Source of the DNA: CAIJMI01 sp964448085
Lineage (GTDB): Bacteria > Patescibacteriota > Microgenomatia > UBA10105 > UBA927
Length of the DNA: 64,000 bases
Assembly: GCA_964448085.1 (NCBI GenBank)
Contig: CAYUUX010000003.1
Span: 31,108 to 95,107, forward strand
Direction: 5' to 3'
Shown: in pieces, positions 8,684 through 17,521 of the stretch
How the letters are laid out: every line of letters begins with the position of its first letter
How positions within the stretch are numbered: position 1 is the stretch's first letter
Notes under the pieces: model-generated
The model's input: only the letters and a program-made list of their open reading frames with translations
Database searches by the model: none
What the model was told of the DNA's origin: nothing
Program-made: the position numbers and the translations under genes

Positions 8684-10327
8684 ATGGCAAAACAAATTAC
8701 TTTTTCAGACGAAGCGAGAACAAAATTGGTAAACGGAGTCAACGTTCTTGCAAAAGCAGTTGTTACCACTTTGGGACCCAAAGGGCGAAATGTGGCCATT
8801 GATAGAAAATGGGGAGCTCCAAACGTTATTCACGACGGTGTAACGGTTGCAAAGGAAATAGAATTACAGGATCCCTTTGAAAACATGGGGGCACAACTTG
8901 TAAAAGAAGCTGCCAGTAAAACAAATGATGTGGCAGGAGATGGAACAACGACAGCCACGCTGTTGGCCCAATCGATAGTAAACGCCGGGTTCAAAAACGT
9001 AACCGCCGGAGCAAACCCAATGATTTTGAAAGTGGGTATGGAAAAAGGCGTTGAGACGGTGGTTACAGAGATTAAAAAGATGGCAAAAACCGTCAAAGAA
9101 GCTGACGTAGCGAAAGTGGCAACGATTTCTGCACAGGATGAAAAAATTGGGGGATTGATAGCAGAAGCATTGCAAAAAGTAGGGAAAGACGGCGTTGTAA
9201 CAGTAGAAGAAGGAAAAGGGCTGACAATGGAAATCGAATACAAGGAAGGAATGGAGTTTGACAAGGGATATGCTTCACCGTATTTTGTGACAAACGCAGA
9301 TAAAATGGAAGCAGAAATTTCCGATGCGTATCTTTTGATCACTGACAAGAAGATTTCAGCAATTTCCGATTTACTTCCGTTTTTGGAAAAATTTATCAAA
9401 GTATCCAAAAACCTCGTTATTATAGCTGATGAAATTGACGGTGAAGCGCTTGCGACGCTCGTTGTGAATAAAATGCGGGGCACATTTAATGTGCTGGCTA
9501 TTAAAGCTCCCGGATTTGGCGACAGACGGAAAGCAATGCTTGAGGATATCGCAATATTAACGGGCGGCACTGTTATTTCAGAAGACACAGGTCGGAAGAT
9601 TGAGAATATTACAGTTGAAGATTGTGGACGCGCTGATAAAGTTTGGGCAGATAAAGAAAACTGCAGGATTATCGGCGGCAAAGGTCCGGCAACAGCCTTA
9701 AAAGCAAGGATTGCACAGATCCGTCGGGAAATTGACGATACAACGAGTGATTTTGATCGAGAGAAATTACAAGAACGACTCGCAAAACTTTCTGGAGGAG
9801 TAGCTGTTATTAACGTAGGGGCTGCAACGGAGGTAGAGTTGAAAGATAAAAAAGAACGGGTGAATGACGCTGTTTCCGCCACCAAAGCGGCTCTTGAGGA
9901 AGGTATTGTGGCAGGGGGAGGCGTTGCGCTTCTTCGTGCAAGGACAGCATTGTTAAAACTGAAAGAAACGTTATCCGTTGAAGATGAGAAGACCGGTATA
10001 GACATTTTATACAAAGCATTAGGTGAACCGGTAAGATGGATTGCTAAAAACGCCGGCGCAGATGATGGGTGGGTGTTAAAGACCATTGAACAGTCAAAAG
10101 TGTCCGATTTTGGCTTCAACGCGATGACACTGGTTTTTGAACCAATGATTCAAGCGGGAATACTTGATCCAGCAAAGGTGACACGAAGCGCTGTACAAAA
10201 TGCGGCAAGCATTGGCATGATGGTGTTAACGACAGAGGCATTAATAACTGATATTCCGGAAAAGAAAGATGCCGGAGCTGGAGCTATGCCGGGTGGCATG
10301 GGCGGCATGGGTGGAATGGACTATTAA
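8684..10327 (+). CDS. groEL: Chaperonin GroEL
   Basis: A 547-residue ATP-dependent chaperonin of usual length. The nucleotide site shows TTLGPKGRN and GDGTTTATLLAQ (Asp of the ATPase site near residue 87). The C-terminus ends in a Gly-Met-rich tail (GGMGGMGG), as in typical GroEL. Its own strong Shine-Dalgarno (AAAGGAGG) precedes the ATG. It is followed by a rho-independent terminator. Confidence 0.98.
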   Translation: MAKQITFSDEARTKLVNGVNVLAKAVVTTLGPKGRNVAIDRKWGAPNVIHDGVTVAKEIELQDPFENMGAQLVKEAASKTNDVAGDGTTTATLLAQSIVNAGFKNVTAGANPMILKVGMEKGVETVVTEIKKMAKTVKEADVAKVATISAQDEKIGGLIAEALQKVGKDGVVTVEEGKGLTMEIEYKEGMEFDKGYASPYFVTNADKMEAEISDAYLLITDKKISAISDLLPFLEKFIKVSKNLVIIADEIDGEALATLVVNKMRGTFNVLAIKAPGFGDRRKAMLEDIAILTGGTVISEDTGRKIENITVEDCGRADKVWADKENCRIIGGKGPATALKARIAQIRREIDDTTSDFDREKLQERLAKLSGGVAVINVGAATEVELKDKKERVNDAVSATKAALEEGIVAGGGVALLRARTALLKLKETLSVEDEKTGIDILYKALGEPVRWIAKNAGADDGWVLKTIEQSKVSDFGFNAMTLVFEPMIQAGILDPAKVTRSAVQNAASIGMMVLTTEALITDIPEKKDAGAGAMPGGMGGMGGMDY

Positions 10328-10347
10328 CGGTAATAAAACAACATAAG

Positions 10348-10368
10348 CCCCGGGAAACCGGGGTTTTT
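10348..10368 (+). terminator. Rho-independent terminator after groEL
   Basis: Stem CCCCGG with CCGGGG, loop GAAA, then five T. Confidence 0.9.
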
Positions 10369-10412
10369 GTTGTAAAATGGGAGTTATGGTGATACGTTGA
10401 CTGTGTGTTTGT

Positions 10413-11288
10413 ATGAAACAGTATTTTTTGACAGAAATCATCACAAAAGATCAAGTAGTCCATCAGGGTGTATACCACCATCCAGCAAAAAAATCTGATA
10501 TCGCAATCCTTTGGATACATGGATTAGCAAGTACGTTCTACGGGAATATTCCTCTCCTGGATGCTTTTACAGCAGCATGCGACGAACATGGATATGGTTT
10601 TGCATCCTTTAATAACAGAGGGCATGATGTGGTAACCGGACCCAAGAAACTGGACGAAACAAGTGCAAAAGGGTATATCCGGATATCAGGGGGAGCAGGA
10701 AAGGAACATTTTGAAGATTGCGCTCAAGATATCGAAGCTGGCATTTCGTTTCTTGCATCCCAGGGGTACAAGAAAATTATTCTTGCCGGTCACAGCACTG
10801 GAGCAAATAAAGCGTGTTATTATGCAGGAGCCACGAATGATGATCGCGTGGCGGGGGTTGTGCTTGCGGGTCCAATGAGCGACAGGCTTGGTACCTCCAT
10901 ACCAAAAATTTCCTATCTTTTGATGAAACTTTGTATCACTTTTGGTTTCGGAGATACACTTTTGAAACCAAAAGGGTCAGTTTTTTCTCTTACTCCAAAA
11001 AGATTCTTAAGCTTATTTCAAAAAGGCTCCACGGAAGACCTCTTTGATTATGGAGACAAAAGGCCTCGATTAAAAGAATTTCAAAGAATACGCAAGCCGG
11101 TGATGGTGATCATAGGGGAGCGAGATGAGTATGCCGACAGGCCAGTTGGGGATATTCTAAAGGTATTTGATAGTCGCCATAGGGCGACTATCTACAAAAG
11201 CATCATTGTGCAGGGAGCCAACCATAGATTCGAAGGGGCAGAAAAAAAGTTTGTCGAAGAAGTGGCGCGTTGGATTCAATCGATATAG
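10413..11288 (+). CDS. Alpha/beta hydrolase
   Basis: A 291-residue alpha/beta-hydrolase. The oxyanion segment is WIHGLAST (about residue 34), the nucleophile elbow is GHSTG (Ser near residue 127), the acid is in the IGERDEYAD region (about 233) and the His in GANHRF (about 271). It resembles DUF1749/serine-aminopeptidase-like members. There is no signal peptide, so it is cytoplasmic. Substrate is unknown. Confidence 0.8.
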   Translation: MKQYFLTEIITKDQVVHQGVYHHPAKKSDIAILWIHGLASTFYGNIPLLDAFTAACDEHGYGFASFNNRGHDVVTGPKKLDETSAKGYIRISGGAGKEHFEDCAQDIEAGISFLASQGYKKIILAGHSTGANKACYYAGATNDDRVAGVVLAGPMSDRLGTSIPKISYLLMKLCITFGFGDTLLKPKGSVFSLTPKRFLSLFQKGSTEDLFDYGDKRPRLKEFQRIRKPVMVIIGERDEYADRPVGDILKVFDSRHRATIYKSIIVQGANHRFEGAEKKFVEEVARWIQSI

Positions 11289-11297
11289 ATTTTTTGG

Positions 11298-11326
11298 TTG
11301 ATTGTAGTTTTGTCGTGTGCTAGTAT
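11298..11326 (+). promoter_or_regulatory. Promoter of PEGA/SH3 gene
   Basis: TTGATT (11298-11303), a 17-base spacer, TAGTAT (11321-11326) preceded by TGC. The ATG is 10 bases after the -10, so the leader would be about 4 bases. Confidence 0.7.
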
Positions 11327-11336
11327 CGTCTGTACC

Positions 11337-12260
11337 ATGAAGAAAAAGATTATTTTTCTGATCGGATTATTATTATTTGGCGCCATAATCATTGGCGGTA
11401 TTAAATATTTATTGCAGCGTGCACCCAAGCAAGGAAACCTCAAAGTAGATAGTAATCCCGTGGCAAGCGTATTTTTGAACAATAAACATATCGGAAGAAC
11501 ACCTATAGATGCTACAGCCATGAAAGTTGATGCTGGTGAATATACGCTGAAAATCGTACCGGAATCGGGAACCACGCAATTTGCAAGTTGGCAGGGGAAT
11601 ATTAAGATAGGAGCGAACTTACTGACGTATATCCGAAGCGACTTATCTGAATCAGAACTCTCCAGCGCGGTTGATGTCGTGTGGTTGGAAAAAATTTCCG
11701 GGAAAAATGCAGAAATAGCTGTGACAACAACACCTGATAGTGCCATGGTATTGCTTGATGATGTCACGAAGGGAATGACCCCGATTACTATTGAAAACGT
11801 AGTTCCTGGAAATCATACGATTACCGTATCTTCATCAGGATTTTTACAAAGAACATTAAAGGTACAATTAACGCCCGGATATCGATTGGTGGCTGCGGTA
11901 AAGCTTGCCTTATCCTCTTTTACCGAGGATCGTGTCGCTTCAGTAGCAGCAACCAGCGAGAAACCTGCTACAGCATCCGGAACCCCAAAAACGAGTCCTA
12001 AACCAAGTGCAACGGGAACCGCGAGCGTGGTTGACCCGGAAAAACCGTACGCTTTAATAAAAGACACTCCGACAGGATATTTGAATGTACGTATGGCTCC
12101 TTCTAAGACCGCGACAAAAACAGCAGAGGTGAAACCCGGTGAGAAATATTCGTATGAAGATTCACAAAAAGATTCCGCTGGTACCGTTTGGTATGAAATT
12201 AAAAAAGATGAAGCTGTATTAGGTTGGGTTTCCGGACAGTATATTACCGTCGTTGAGTGA
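11337..12260 (+). CDS. Membrane-anchored protein with two PEGA domains and an SH3-like domain
   Basis: A 307-residue protein. Residues about 3-24 form a membrane anchor. Two PEGA-type beta domains follow (about 33-85 and 120-185; LKVDSNPVASVFLNNKHIG and the VVPGNHTITV segment), then a Ser/Thr/Pro linker and a C-terminal bacterial SH3-like domain (GYLNVRMAPS to VSGQYITV). PEGA and SH3 domains usually bind wall material or surface partners. ATG 11337 is chosen because it starts the charged KKK plus helix signal and fits the promoter. Confidence 0.82.
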   Translation: MKKKIIFLIGLLLFGAIIIGGIKYLLQRAPKQGNLKVDSNPVASVFLNNKHIGRTPIDATAMKVDAGEYTLKIVPESGTTQFASWQGNIKIGANLLTYIRSDLSESELSSAVDVVWLEKISGKNAEIAVTTTPDSAMVLLDDVTKGMTPITIENVVPGNHTITVSSSGFLQRTLKVQLTPGYRLVAAVKLALSSFTEDRVASVAATSEKPATASGTPKTSPKPSATGTASVVDPEKPYALIKDTPTGYLNVRMAPSKTATKTAEVKPGEKYSYEDSQKDSAGTVWYEIKKDEAVLGWVSGQYITVVE

Positions 12261-12271
12261 TTTCCCCATTT

Positions 12272-13213
12272 TTATCCGCCTATTCCGTAGATGACCAAGA
12301 GTACGGAGCTTGCCCATAAGACAACAGTTGTTAATAGCGGGAGATCTGAGGTCAAAACTTTTTCTGGAGACTCTCCTTTTCCTTCGTAAATCAACTGCAT
12401 GTATCGCATAATGCCGTACAATACGAATGGGATCGTAATCATCATCCACTTCCTGTCAGAAATAGCAGTAAAATTTCCTATAGCCGAGTTGGTAAAAAGT
12501 ATCCCTTTGTTCGCGGGTTTTTCCAAAAATGTGTAATATACATACGTGATGAATGTTGAATTCGCAAACATTGCAGTAAATGTATCAAGGAGTTTTTCGG
12601 AATAGTGCAACAGGCTATCACGCGTGTCTTTTGGAACAACCCCCTCATATCCTTGAATAAGCGTGAGTTCCGCACGACGTTTTCCCGTTGCAAGAAAGAG
12701 TGCTAAAGAAAGAACTGCTAACGCAAGCCATATGGAGATGTGATACCCCGTCGCTGCCTCTCCAGCGTAGACACGTATGAAATACGCAGTCGTTATTGCA
12801 AGAATATCAATGATGCTGATATGTTTCAAAATGAGCGAGTAGCTATATTGAAGAAGCACAAAGCCAATGGCAAGGAGTAAGAATGTCGTTCCGACGGACG
12901 CAGCGATACCAATGCCAATGATAAAAAGAAGCGCTGATGATAAAAGCGCAACGTGCGTTGATATTTTTCCGCTTGCAACAGGACGGAATTTTTTAAACGG
13001 GTGCTTTCTGTCCTTTGGTGCGTCGAGCACATCATTGACGATATATCCTGATGAGGAAAGGCAGCAAAACGATAGAAAAGCCAAGAAAGTTGAGAAAAAA
13101 TACTGCGATGTGAATAGGGTGCCCGTAAAGAGTATTGGGGTAAAAACAGCGAGATTTTTTAACCATTGTCTTGGTCGCGCGGTTTTGAAAATTGCGAAAA
13201 GAAGTTGACCCAT
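12272..13213 (-). CDS. UbiA-family prenyltransferase, decaprenyl-phosphate phosphoribosyltransferase-like
   Basis: A 313-residue membrane protein with about 8-9 helices. The UbiA motif is the NDxxDxxxDxxHPxKxxRP type (NDVLDAPKDRKHPFKKFRP, about residues 60-78), which is the form in Rv3806c-like enzymes that move 5-phosphoribose from PRPP to a polyprenyl phosphate. The start overlaps the upstream MraY-type gene by 55 bases; no later start keeps the conserved ARPRQWLKN, so the overlap looks real. Last gene of the glycan operon. Partner epimerases (DprE1/DprE2) are not in the window. Confidence 0.85.
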   Translation of the reverse strand: MGQLLFAIFKTARPRQWLKNLAVFTPILFTGTLFTSQYFFSTFLAFLSFCCLSSSGYIVNDVLDAPKDRKHPFKKFRPVASGKISTHVALLSSALLFIIGIGIAASVGTTFLLLAIGFVLLQYSYSLILKHISIIDILAITTAYFIRVYAGEAATGYHISIWLALAVLSLALFLATGKRRAELTLIQGYEGVVPKDTRDSLLHYSEKLLDTFTAMFANSTFITYVYYTFLEKPANKGILFTNSAIGNFTAISDRKWMMITIPFVLYGIMRYMQLIYEGKGESPEKVLTSDLPLLTTVVLWASSVLLVIYGIGG

Positions 13214-14262
13214 AGAAAAAATCCTCCGATGCCAACAGCAATTAAGAATAATGTGAATATTTTTTGTCTGCTATTAACCGTTAATGCAATTGCACCCAGT
13301 ATAGCCGAGAGCATCCAGTAAAACAAGGCAATTCTTCGTTTGCCCCAACCAGCTTTCAGAAGGACATGATGGAGATGTTTTTTGTCTGCCCAGACAGGTG
13401 ACCCTCCTTTAACTATTCTTCTGATAAGCGTGTACACAGCATCCACGGTTGGAATTCCGAGCACGAGCAGGGCAGTACCAAGTTTTCCGTAAGACAAAAT
13501 CGCAAGGATTCCAAGGAGGAAACCGGCGAGTGTTTTACCACTATATCCCGGCATAATCTTTTGTGGGTAGAAATTCCACGGAAGAAAACCTGCATATGCA
13601 CCGGATACGATAAATGACAATATGGTGATTGGGAGCTGTGAAGCGTCGTGTATGCTATAGCGAAGAGACAATATGCCGATGATGGCGGCGCTTATGGAAA
13701 CAAATCCCGGCATTTGACCCTCAACGCCAGCGGACCAACCAACGATATTTGTGGTCCACATTAACCATAGAAAGGCGACGAGCGCCGACCATACAAGGAG
13801 GGAGTGTGTTCCAAACAGATTGATGGGTATGCGCCAGGAATCAAGGTGTAAAACACCGCCGCTCAGCGGATTTGTGATGTATGGTATCCCTGCCCCAGCA
13901 CAAACTGCAATACCTATTGCTAACGTATTCGTGACGATACGAATATACGGACTGATATCTTTCACATCATCTAAGAGGCCGACGGTGGTAAAAATCAGGC
14001 AAGAAATGAGCAAGCCGATAAATAATTTATTTATCGGCAACAGCAGGAGAGCAACTGCTGTGATGCCAATAAACAACGCCAGACCTCCCGCTCGTGGAAT
14101 GACTCCCGTATGTGTGTGCGCAGGATGCAGTCTTTTTTTGGGATCATCTACTAGGCCAAATTTTTTTGCTATGCGTATCACGAGGGGCGTAATGGCTGTC
14201 GTGACTAAAAAGGAAAGAAGAAAAGGGATAAGAATGGCCAATGTCCACATAGAGAGATTCAT
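13159..14262 (-). CDS. MraY/WecA-type polyprenyl-phosphate glycosyl-1-phosphate transferase
   Basis: A 367-residue polytopic protein of the glycosyltransferase-4 family, which starts lipid-linked glycans by moving HexNAc-1-P from UDP onto undecaprenyl phosphate. Motifs: GLVDDPKKRLHP (about residue 36), LLDDVKD (about 97) with the Asp pair, the NIVGWSAG loop (about 170) and KKHLHH (about 300). These fit WecA/TagO better than MraY. Start at 14262 overlaps the upstream gene by 4 bases. Confidence 0.88.
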   Translation of the reverse strand: MNLSMWTLAILIPFLLSFLVTTAITPLVIRIAKKFGLVDDPKKRLHPAHTHTGVIPRAGGLALFIGITAVALLLLPINKLFIGLLISCLIFTTVGLLDDVKDISPYIRIVTNTLAIGIAVCAGAGIPYITNPLSGGVLHLDSWRIPINLFGTHSLLVWSALVAFLWLMWTTNIVGWSAGVEGQMPGFVSISAAIIGILSLRYSIHDASQLPITILSFIVSGAYAGFLPWNFYPQKIMPGYSGKTLAGFLLGILAILSYGKLGTALLVLGIPTVDAVYTLIRRIVKGGSPVWADKKHLHHVLLKAGWGKRRIALFYWMLSAILGAIALTVNSRQKIFTLFLIAVGIGGFFLWVNFFSQFSKPRDQDNG

Positions 14263-14657
14263 GTAATAATCAAAATTATTTTGATCAACGTAATTAAAGA
14301 CATAACACTTATCACAAAGGAACCAATTGAAAGAATTTGTGAGAACACAAGATACTCTGCAATAAGTGATGCAGAGAGAAGACTGTTGATTGTGTTCCAA
14401 AGAAGAGAAGAGAGTGGTAGTATAAATAACCAATAGGGTGAGGTAAGTCTGTCAAGTCCCCAAGGCCTTGAATACCATAGTGGGACAACAGGTGGAAATG
14501 AATGAAAGGAAACAAGAATCAAGATTATTCCAATAAACGATGAGAATATCGCTCCATACATGGTCCAACGGATGATTGTGTTTTGTCTTAATCGTTGAGA
14601 CGATTCAGCAACCATAGTAAAAAATTGGCGCATGGATGATAATGTAAAAACGCTCAT
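14259..14657 (-). CDS. Small membrane protein of unknown function
   Basis: A 132-residue protein with about three hydrophobic segments (near residues 32-50, 72-90 and 105-130). I recognise no family. It is locked into the glycan operon: one base after the GT-C gene and 4-base overlap with the WecA-type gene, so it may be a partner of one of those enzymes. Confidence 0.65.
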   Translation of the reverse strand: MSVFTLSSMRQFFTMVAESSQRLRQNTIIRWTMYGAIFSSFIGIILILVSFHSFPPVVPLWYSRPWGLDRLTSPYWLFILPLSSLLWNTINSLLSASLIAEYLVFSQILSIGSFVISVMSLITLIKIILIIT

Positions 14658-14658
14658 A

Positions 14659-15996
14659 TTATTTTGCTTGCGATTGATGATTTATGAGTGGAAGGTCATA
14701 CGCAATCGAATAGGTTTGATCTTCATGGAGGACAAAAGCGCGTGTTGGATAAGATGGATATGTTGTTCTCATAAAGTTCGGTTCTACAATTGCATCTCCT
14801 ACATACCATGGAAAAGCTCCGTTTGCAGGATTGAACAAAAAGACTCTGGTGGGATTTTGTGCGTAGTATTTTGCTTCAAATAGTACCAGAGGGCTCTCAA
14901 CATAGATAACATCGTTTGGACCAATCAGAGAATTAATTTCTTTCATGGGTGTACGGTAATCGGATTTCATGTGTTGCTGGGGATACCATATGTTCATAAG
15001 GATGTTAAACAGAAGAAGAATCCCCACGAGGACAATTTGGATGATTTTTTGTCGTAGCGACGCGAGTGCAAACCCGATCGAAAACACTTCTGCGATGGTA
15101 ACTGCTGTGAGATACCGATTAACATAAATTGGTTCAAAGAAGGAAAATCCAATAACAATGCTAAGCGGAAGAAAAATAAGCAGAACAAAAAAACCAGACT
15201 TTATCCTCTGTGATTTTGGGATAAGCGATATGGCAAAAATCAAAAGAAGAAACAAGGAAAGATAGTGTGTGTAGCCCCATCCGTACCACGGAGTGCCCTC
15301 ATAGCCAACATACAGGTTTCCCAAAACAGATTTGATAAGGTGCCAATCGACAGGAAAGTACCAACTGGTTTGAAATTTAGGAACGCTGGTGGCTATCCAT
15401 ATAAGCCACGGGAGAACGAAAAGTCCAATTGTAAGAAGACTTCGTATAAATTGATCTTTTATGAGAAAGGGAACCGAGAGAATCTTTTTGCGGTGCACAA
15501 GAATGTAATGGATGGCACACACAAAAGGAACAATAGCAACATATTCATGGGTATAGAATCCCAAAATAGAGAAAACACTAAACCAAAGCCACCGGGCATT
15601 TAGATAACTTGCTACAATTCCCATTGTAAAGAACATGTACCAGCCATACGCGCGTGCCTCAAATGCATAATATAAAAGCATTGGGTTAAGGAAGAAAAGT
15701 ATGGGTACTATTCTTTGAATCCACATTTTTTTGAACAACTGTTCTGAAAGACGGACAACAATGACAAGGGCGAGCGCAAATCCGAGAAGTGAAAATGAGC
15801 GAACGGCAATTTCCCCTTGTCCGAATATTTTCATCCAATAATGAAGGAGTATGTAATAGAAGGGTGGATCAAATGATGATTTGGTTATAATAAACGGGAT
15901 GGATTTTGCCGCAAAAAATACGGAAAAAACTTCATCACGCCATAAAGGTTGTAATAAATAGAGGAGTGGAGAGTGTAGCAATATGTTGTTGAACAT
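14659..15996 (-). CDS. GT-C family membrane glycosyltransferase (ArnT/PMT-like)
   Basis: A 445-residue polytopic protein. The first loop has LWRDEVFS, with the Asp-Glu expected of lipid-phosphate-sugar-dependent GT-C enzymes, then DPPFYYILLHYW and FEARAYGWY, typical of the ArnT/GT39/GT83 group. About 10 membrane helices, then a C-terminal soluble tail. It probably moves a sugar from a polyprenyl phosphate donor outside the membrane; donor and acceptor are unknown. Confidence 0.82.
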   Translation of the reverse strand: MFNNILLHSPLLYLLQPLWRDEVFSVFFAAKSIPFIITKSSFDPPFYYILLHYWMKIFGQGEIAVRSFSLLGFALALVIVVRLSEQLFKKMWIQRIVPILFFLNPMLLYYAFEARAYGWYMFFTMGIVASYLNARWLWFSVFSILGFYTHEYVAIVPFVCAIHYILVHRKKILSVPFLIKDQFIRSLLTIGLFVLPWLIWIATSVPKFQTSWYFPVDWHLIKSVLGNLYVGYEGTPWYGWGYTHYLSLFLLLIFAISLIPKSQRIKSGFFVLLIFLPLSIVIGFSFFEPIYVNRYLTAVTIAEVFSIGFALASLRQKIIQIVLVGILLLFNILMNIWYPQQHMKSDYRTPMKEINSLIGPNDVIYVESPLVLFEAKYYAQNPTRVFLFNPANGAFPWYVGDAIVEPNFMRTTYPSYPTRAFVLHEDQTYSIAYDLPLINHQSQAK

Positions 15997-16006
15997 AGCC
16001 TCCGTA

Positions 16007-17485
16007 TTATACCTTTTCTGTTACCCTGTATTCCAATCGTTTGCCAAGCATTAATCGGGTGTGCGCGTCTAATCCTGGAAGAGCGGATAGGAAAAAGGAA
16101 ATTATCGGAATGGTAAACCATTGCAGATATAAAAAGGGGAGTTTCCATGCGGCGTATTCCTTTGGTTTAGGCGGTCGAATGCGCCAATCGATGACAAAAA
16201 CTATCACAAGAAATATTGTGGAAAGCGTGAGAATGCTCGAAGAAATTTGCGCAAGATTGTGTCCAAGAACCGTGCGGCCGAACGCCGGATTCACAAGTGG
16301 AGGAATAGTGCTGCCAATCGTTAAGAGAAACCAATTGGCCGGCCAAAAAATATGATGCTCCAATATAGAAATAACCCGTCGAAGACGGTCCCGCAAGGGG
16401 ATTTCTGAATGAAGAAAGGCGTTTCTGATTACAAAAGGAATGTCAGACACTCCCCAAGCCCAACGCTTTGACTGCTCATATTGATTGATTGCGGTGCGGA
16501 AAAAACCGTGGCTTTCCGCAGCATCCACTAAAACCGGCAAGAATAGCCCCTCCGTTTTTACCAATTTTCCTTTTGCAAAATATACCTTGAAAAAAAGATG
16601 ATAATCTTCAGGAATAACGTCCACATCCCAATACCCAACGTCAATGATGGTTGAGAGTGAGATGGAATACGTGGAAAAATTAATAAAACGGGAAGTTTGA
16701 GAAAGAAGGGATAAATTCCAAATACTGTTTATGGTATTAAATAACCTATTCGGCATCGGTATACGCCAAATATTTGAATAAAAAAGAATTGCCCCCTGAT
16801 AAAAGTGATACATGCGAGATGAATCAGTGAGAAACCGATAGGTAAGACAAGAGTAGTATTTTGGGTGAAGAAGTGCATCAGCGTCACACGACGTTACTGT
16901 TGAAAAGTCTGTTTCAATCGAGTTTTTCAATTGTTGGACAACCTGCTTTGCAGCCCATGCCATGTTGGATGATTTTCCTGCGACTTCATTCGGTAAGACC
17001 GGATGTTCTGTAACAAGAAAAGCGCCGAATTTCCCTCCGTATTCTTTACGAAGTATGGTGCTTGTATTTTGCGCATCCGGATCCTTTTTTTCCGTCGCAA
17101 GCACGACAATCAACCGTTTTTTGGGAAAATCCTGTAGAACAAGATTGTCCAACGTTCTGCGAAGTATATGAAGCGGTTCTTTGTATTCGGGTATGATTAC
17201 GATATGTCGTACGCGATCGAAATCTGGAAGCGATTGCGCTCGCGAAAGCCAATCTACTTTAATATGTGCCTGCATTGTTAAATAGGATCGAACTGCGGAA
17301 TATCCGAGTGTGAAGGATTTATAAAACCAATAAATATCGAAAGTGATAATAATATATGCAACCAGAGCGGGATGCCAAAAAGAAAGCCATAAAGGCATTG
17401 TGATAAGTACCCACGAGGTAAGGGGAATGGAAATTTCCAAAAACCTTTGTGTTTTATTTGGGTAGAGAAGAAATAATCGGCGCAT
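16007..17485 (-). CDS. Membrane glycosyltransferase, family 2
   Basis: A 492-residue protein with N-terminal membrane helices (about 20-65), a GT2 catalytic domain (HIVIIPEYKEP at about 93, SCDADALLHP near 200, a second acidic motif PEDYHLFFK near 285, and the QSKRWAWG motif near 325), then C-terminal helices (about 360-480). The DxD plus Q(x)xRW set is that of cellulose-synthase-like processive enzymes. The product is unknown. It lies 11 bases from the GT-C gene. Confidence 0.87.
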   Translation of the reverse strand: MRRLFLLYPNKTQRFLEISIPLTSWVLITMPLWLSFWHPALVAYIIITFDIYWFYKSFTLGYSAVRSYLTMQAHIKVDWLSRAQSLPDFDRVRHIVIIPEYKEPLHILRRTLDNLVLQDFPKKRLIVVLATEKKDPDAQNTSTILRKEYGGKFGAFLVTEHPVLPNEVAGKSSNMAWAAKQVVQQLKNSIETDFSTVTSCDADALLHPKYYSCLTYRFLTDSSRMYHFYQGAILFYSNIWRIPMPNRLFNTINSIWNLSLLSQTSRFINFSTYSISLSTIIDVGYWDVDVIPEDYHLFFKVYFAKGKLVKTEGLFLPVLVDAAESHGFFRTAINQYEQSKRWAWGVSDIPFVIRNAFLHSEIPLRDRLRRVISILEHHIFWPANWFLLTIGSTIPPLVNPAFGRTVLGHNLAQISSSILTLSTIFLVIVFVIDWRIRPPKPKEYAAWKLPFLYLQWFTIPIISFFLSALPGLDAHTRLMLGKRLEYRVTEKV

Positions 17486-17521
17486 ACGAACAATCCATAG
17501 TATTGTATCACGAGGAAGGGG

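Noticed and set aside
8830..10119. A 429-codon open frame on the minus strand opposite groEL
   Set aside because: It is fully antisense to a clear groEL, Ser/Ile/Phe-rich with no family signature and no start site; a shadow of codon bias.
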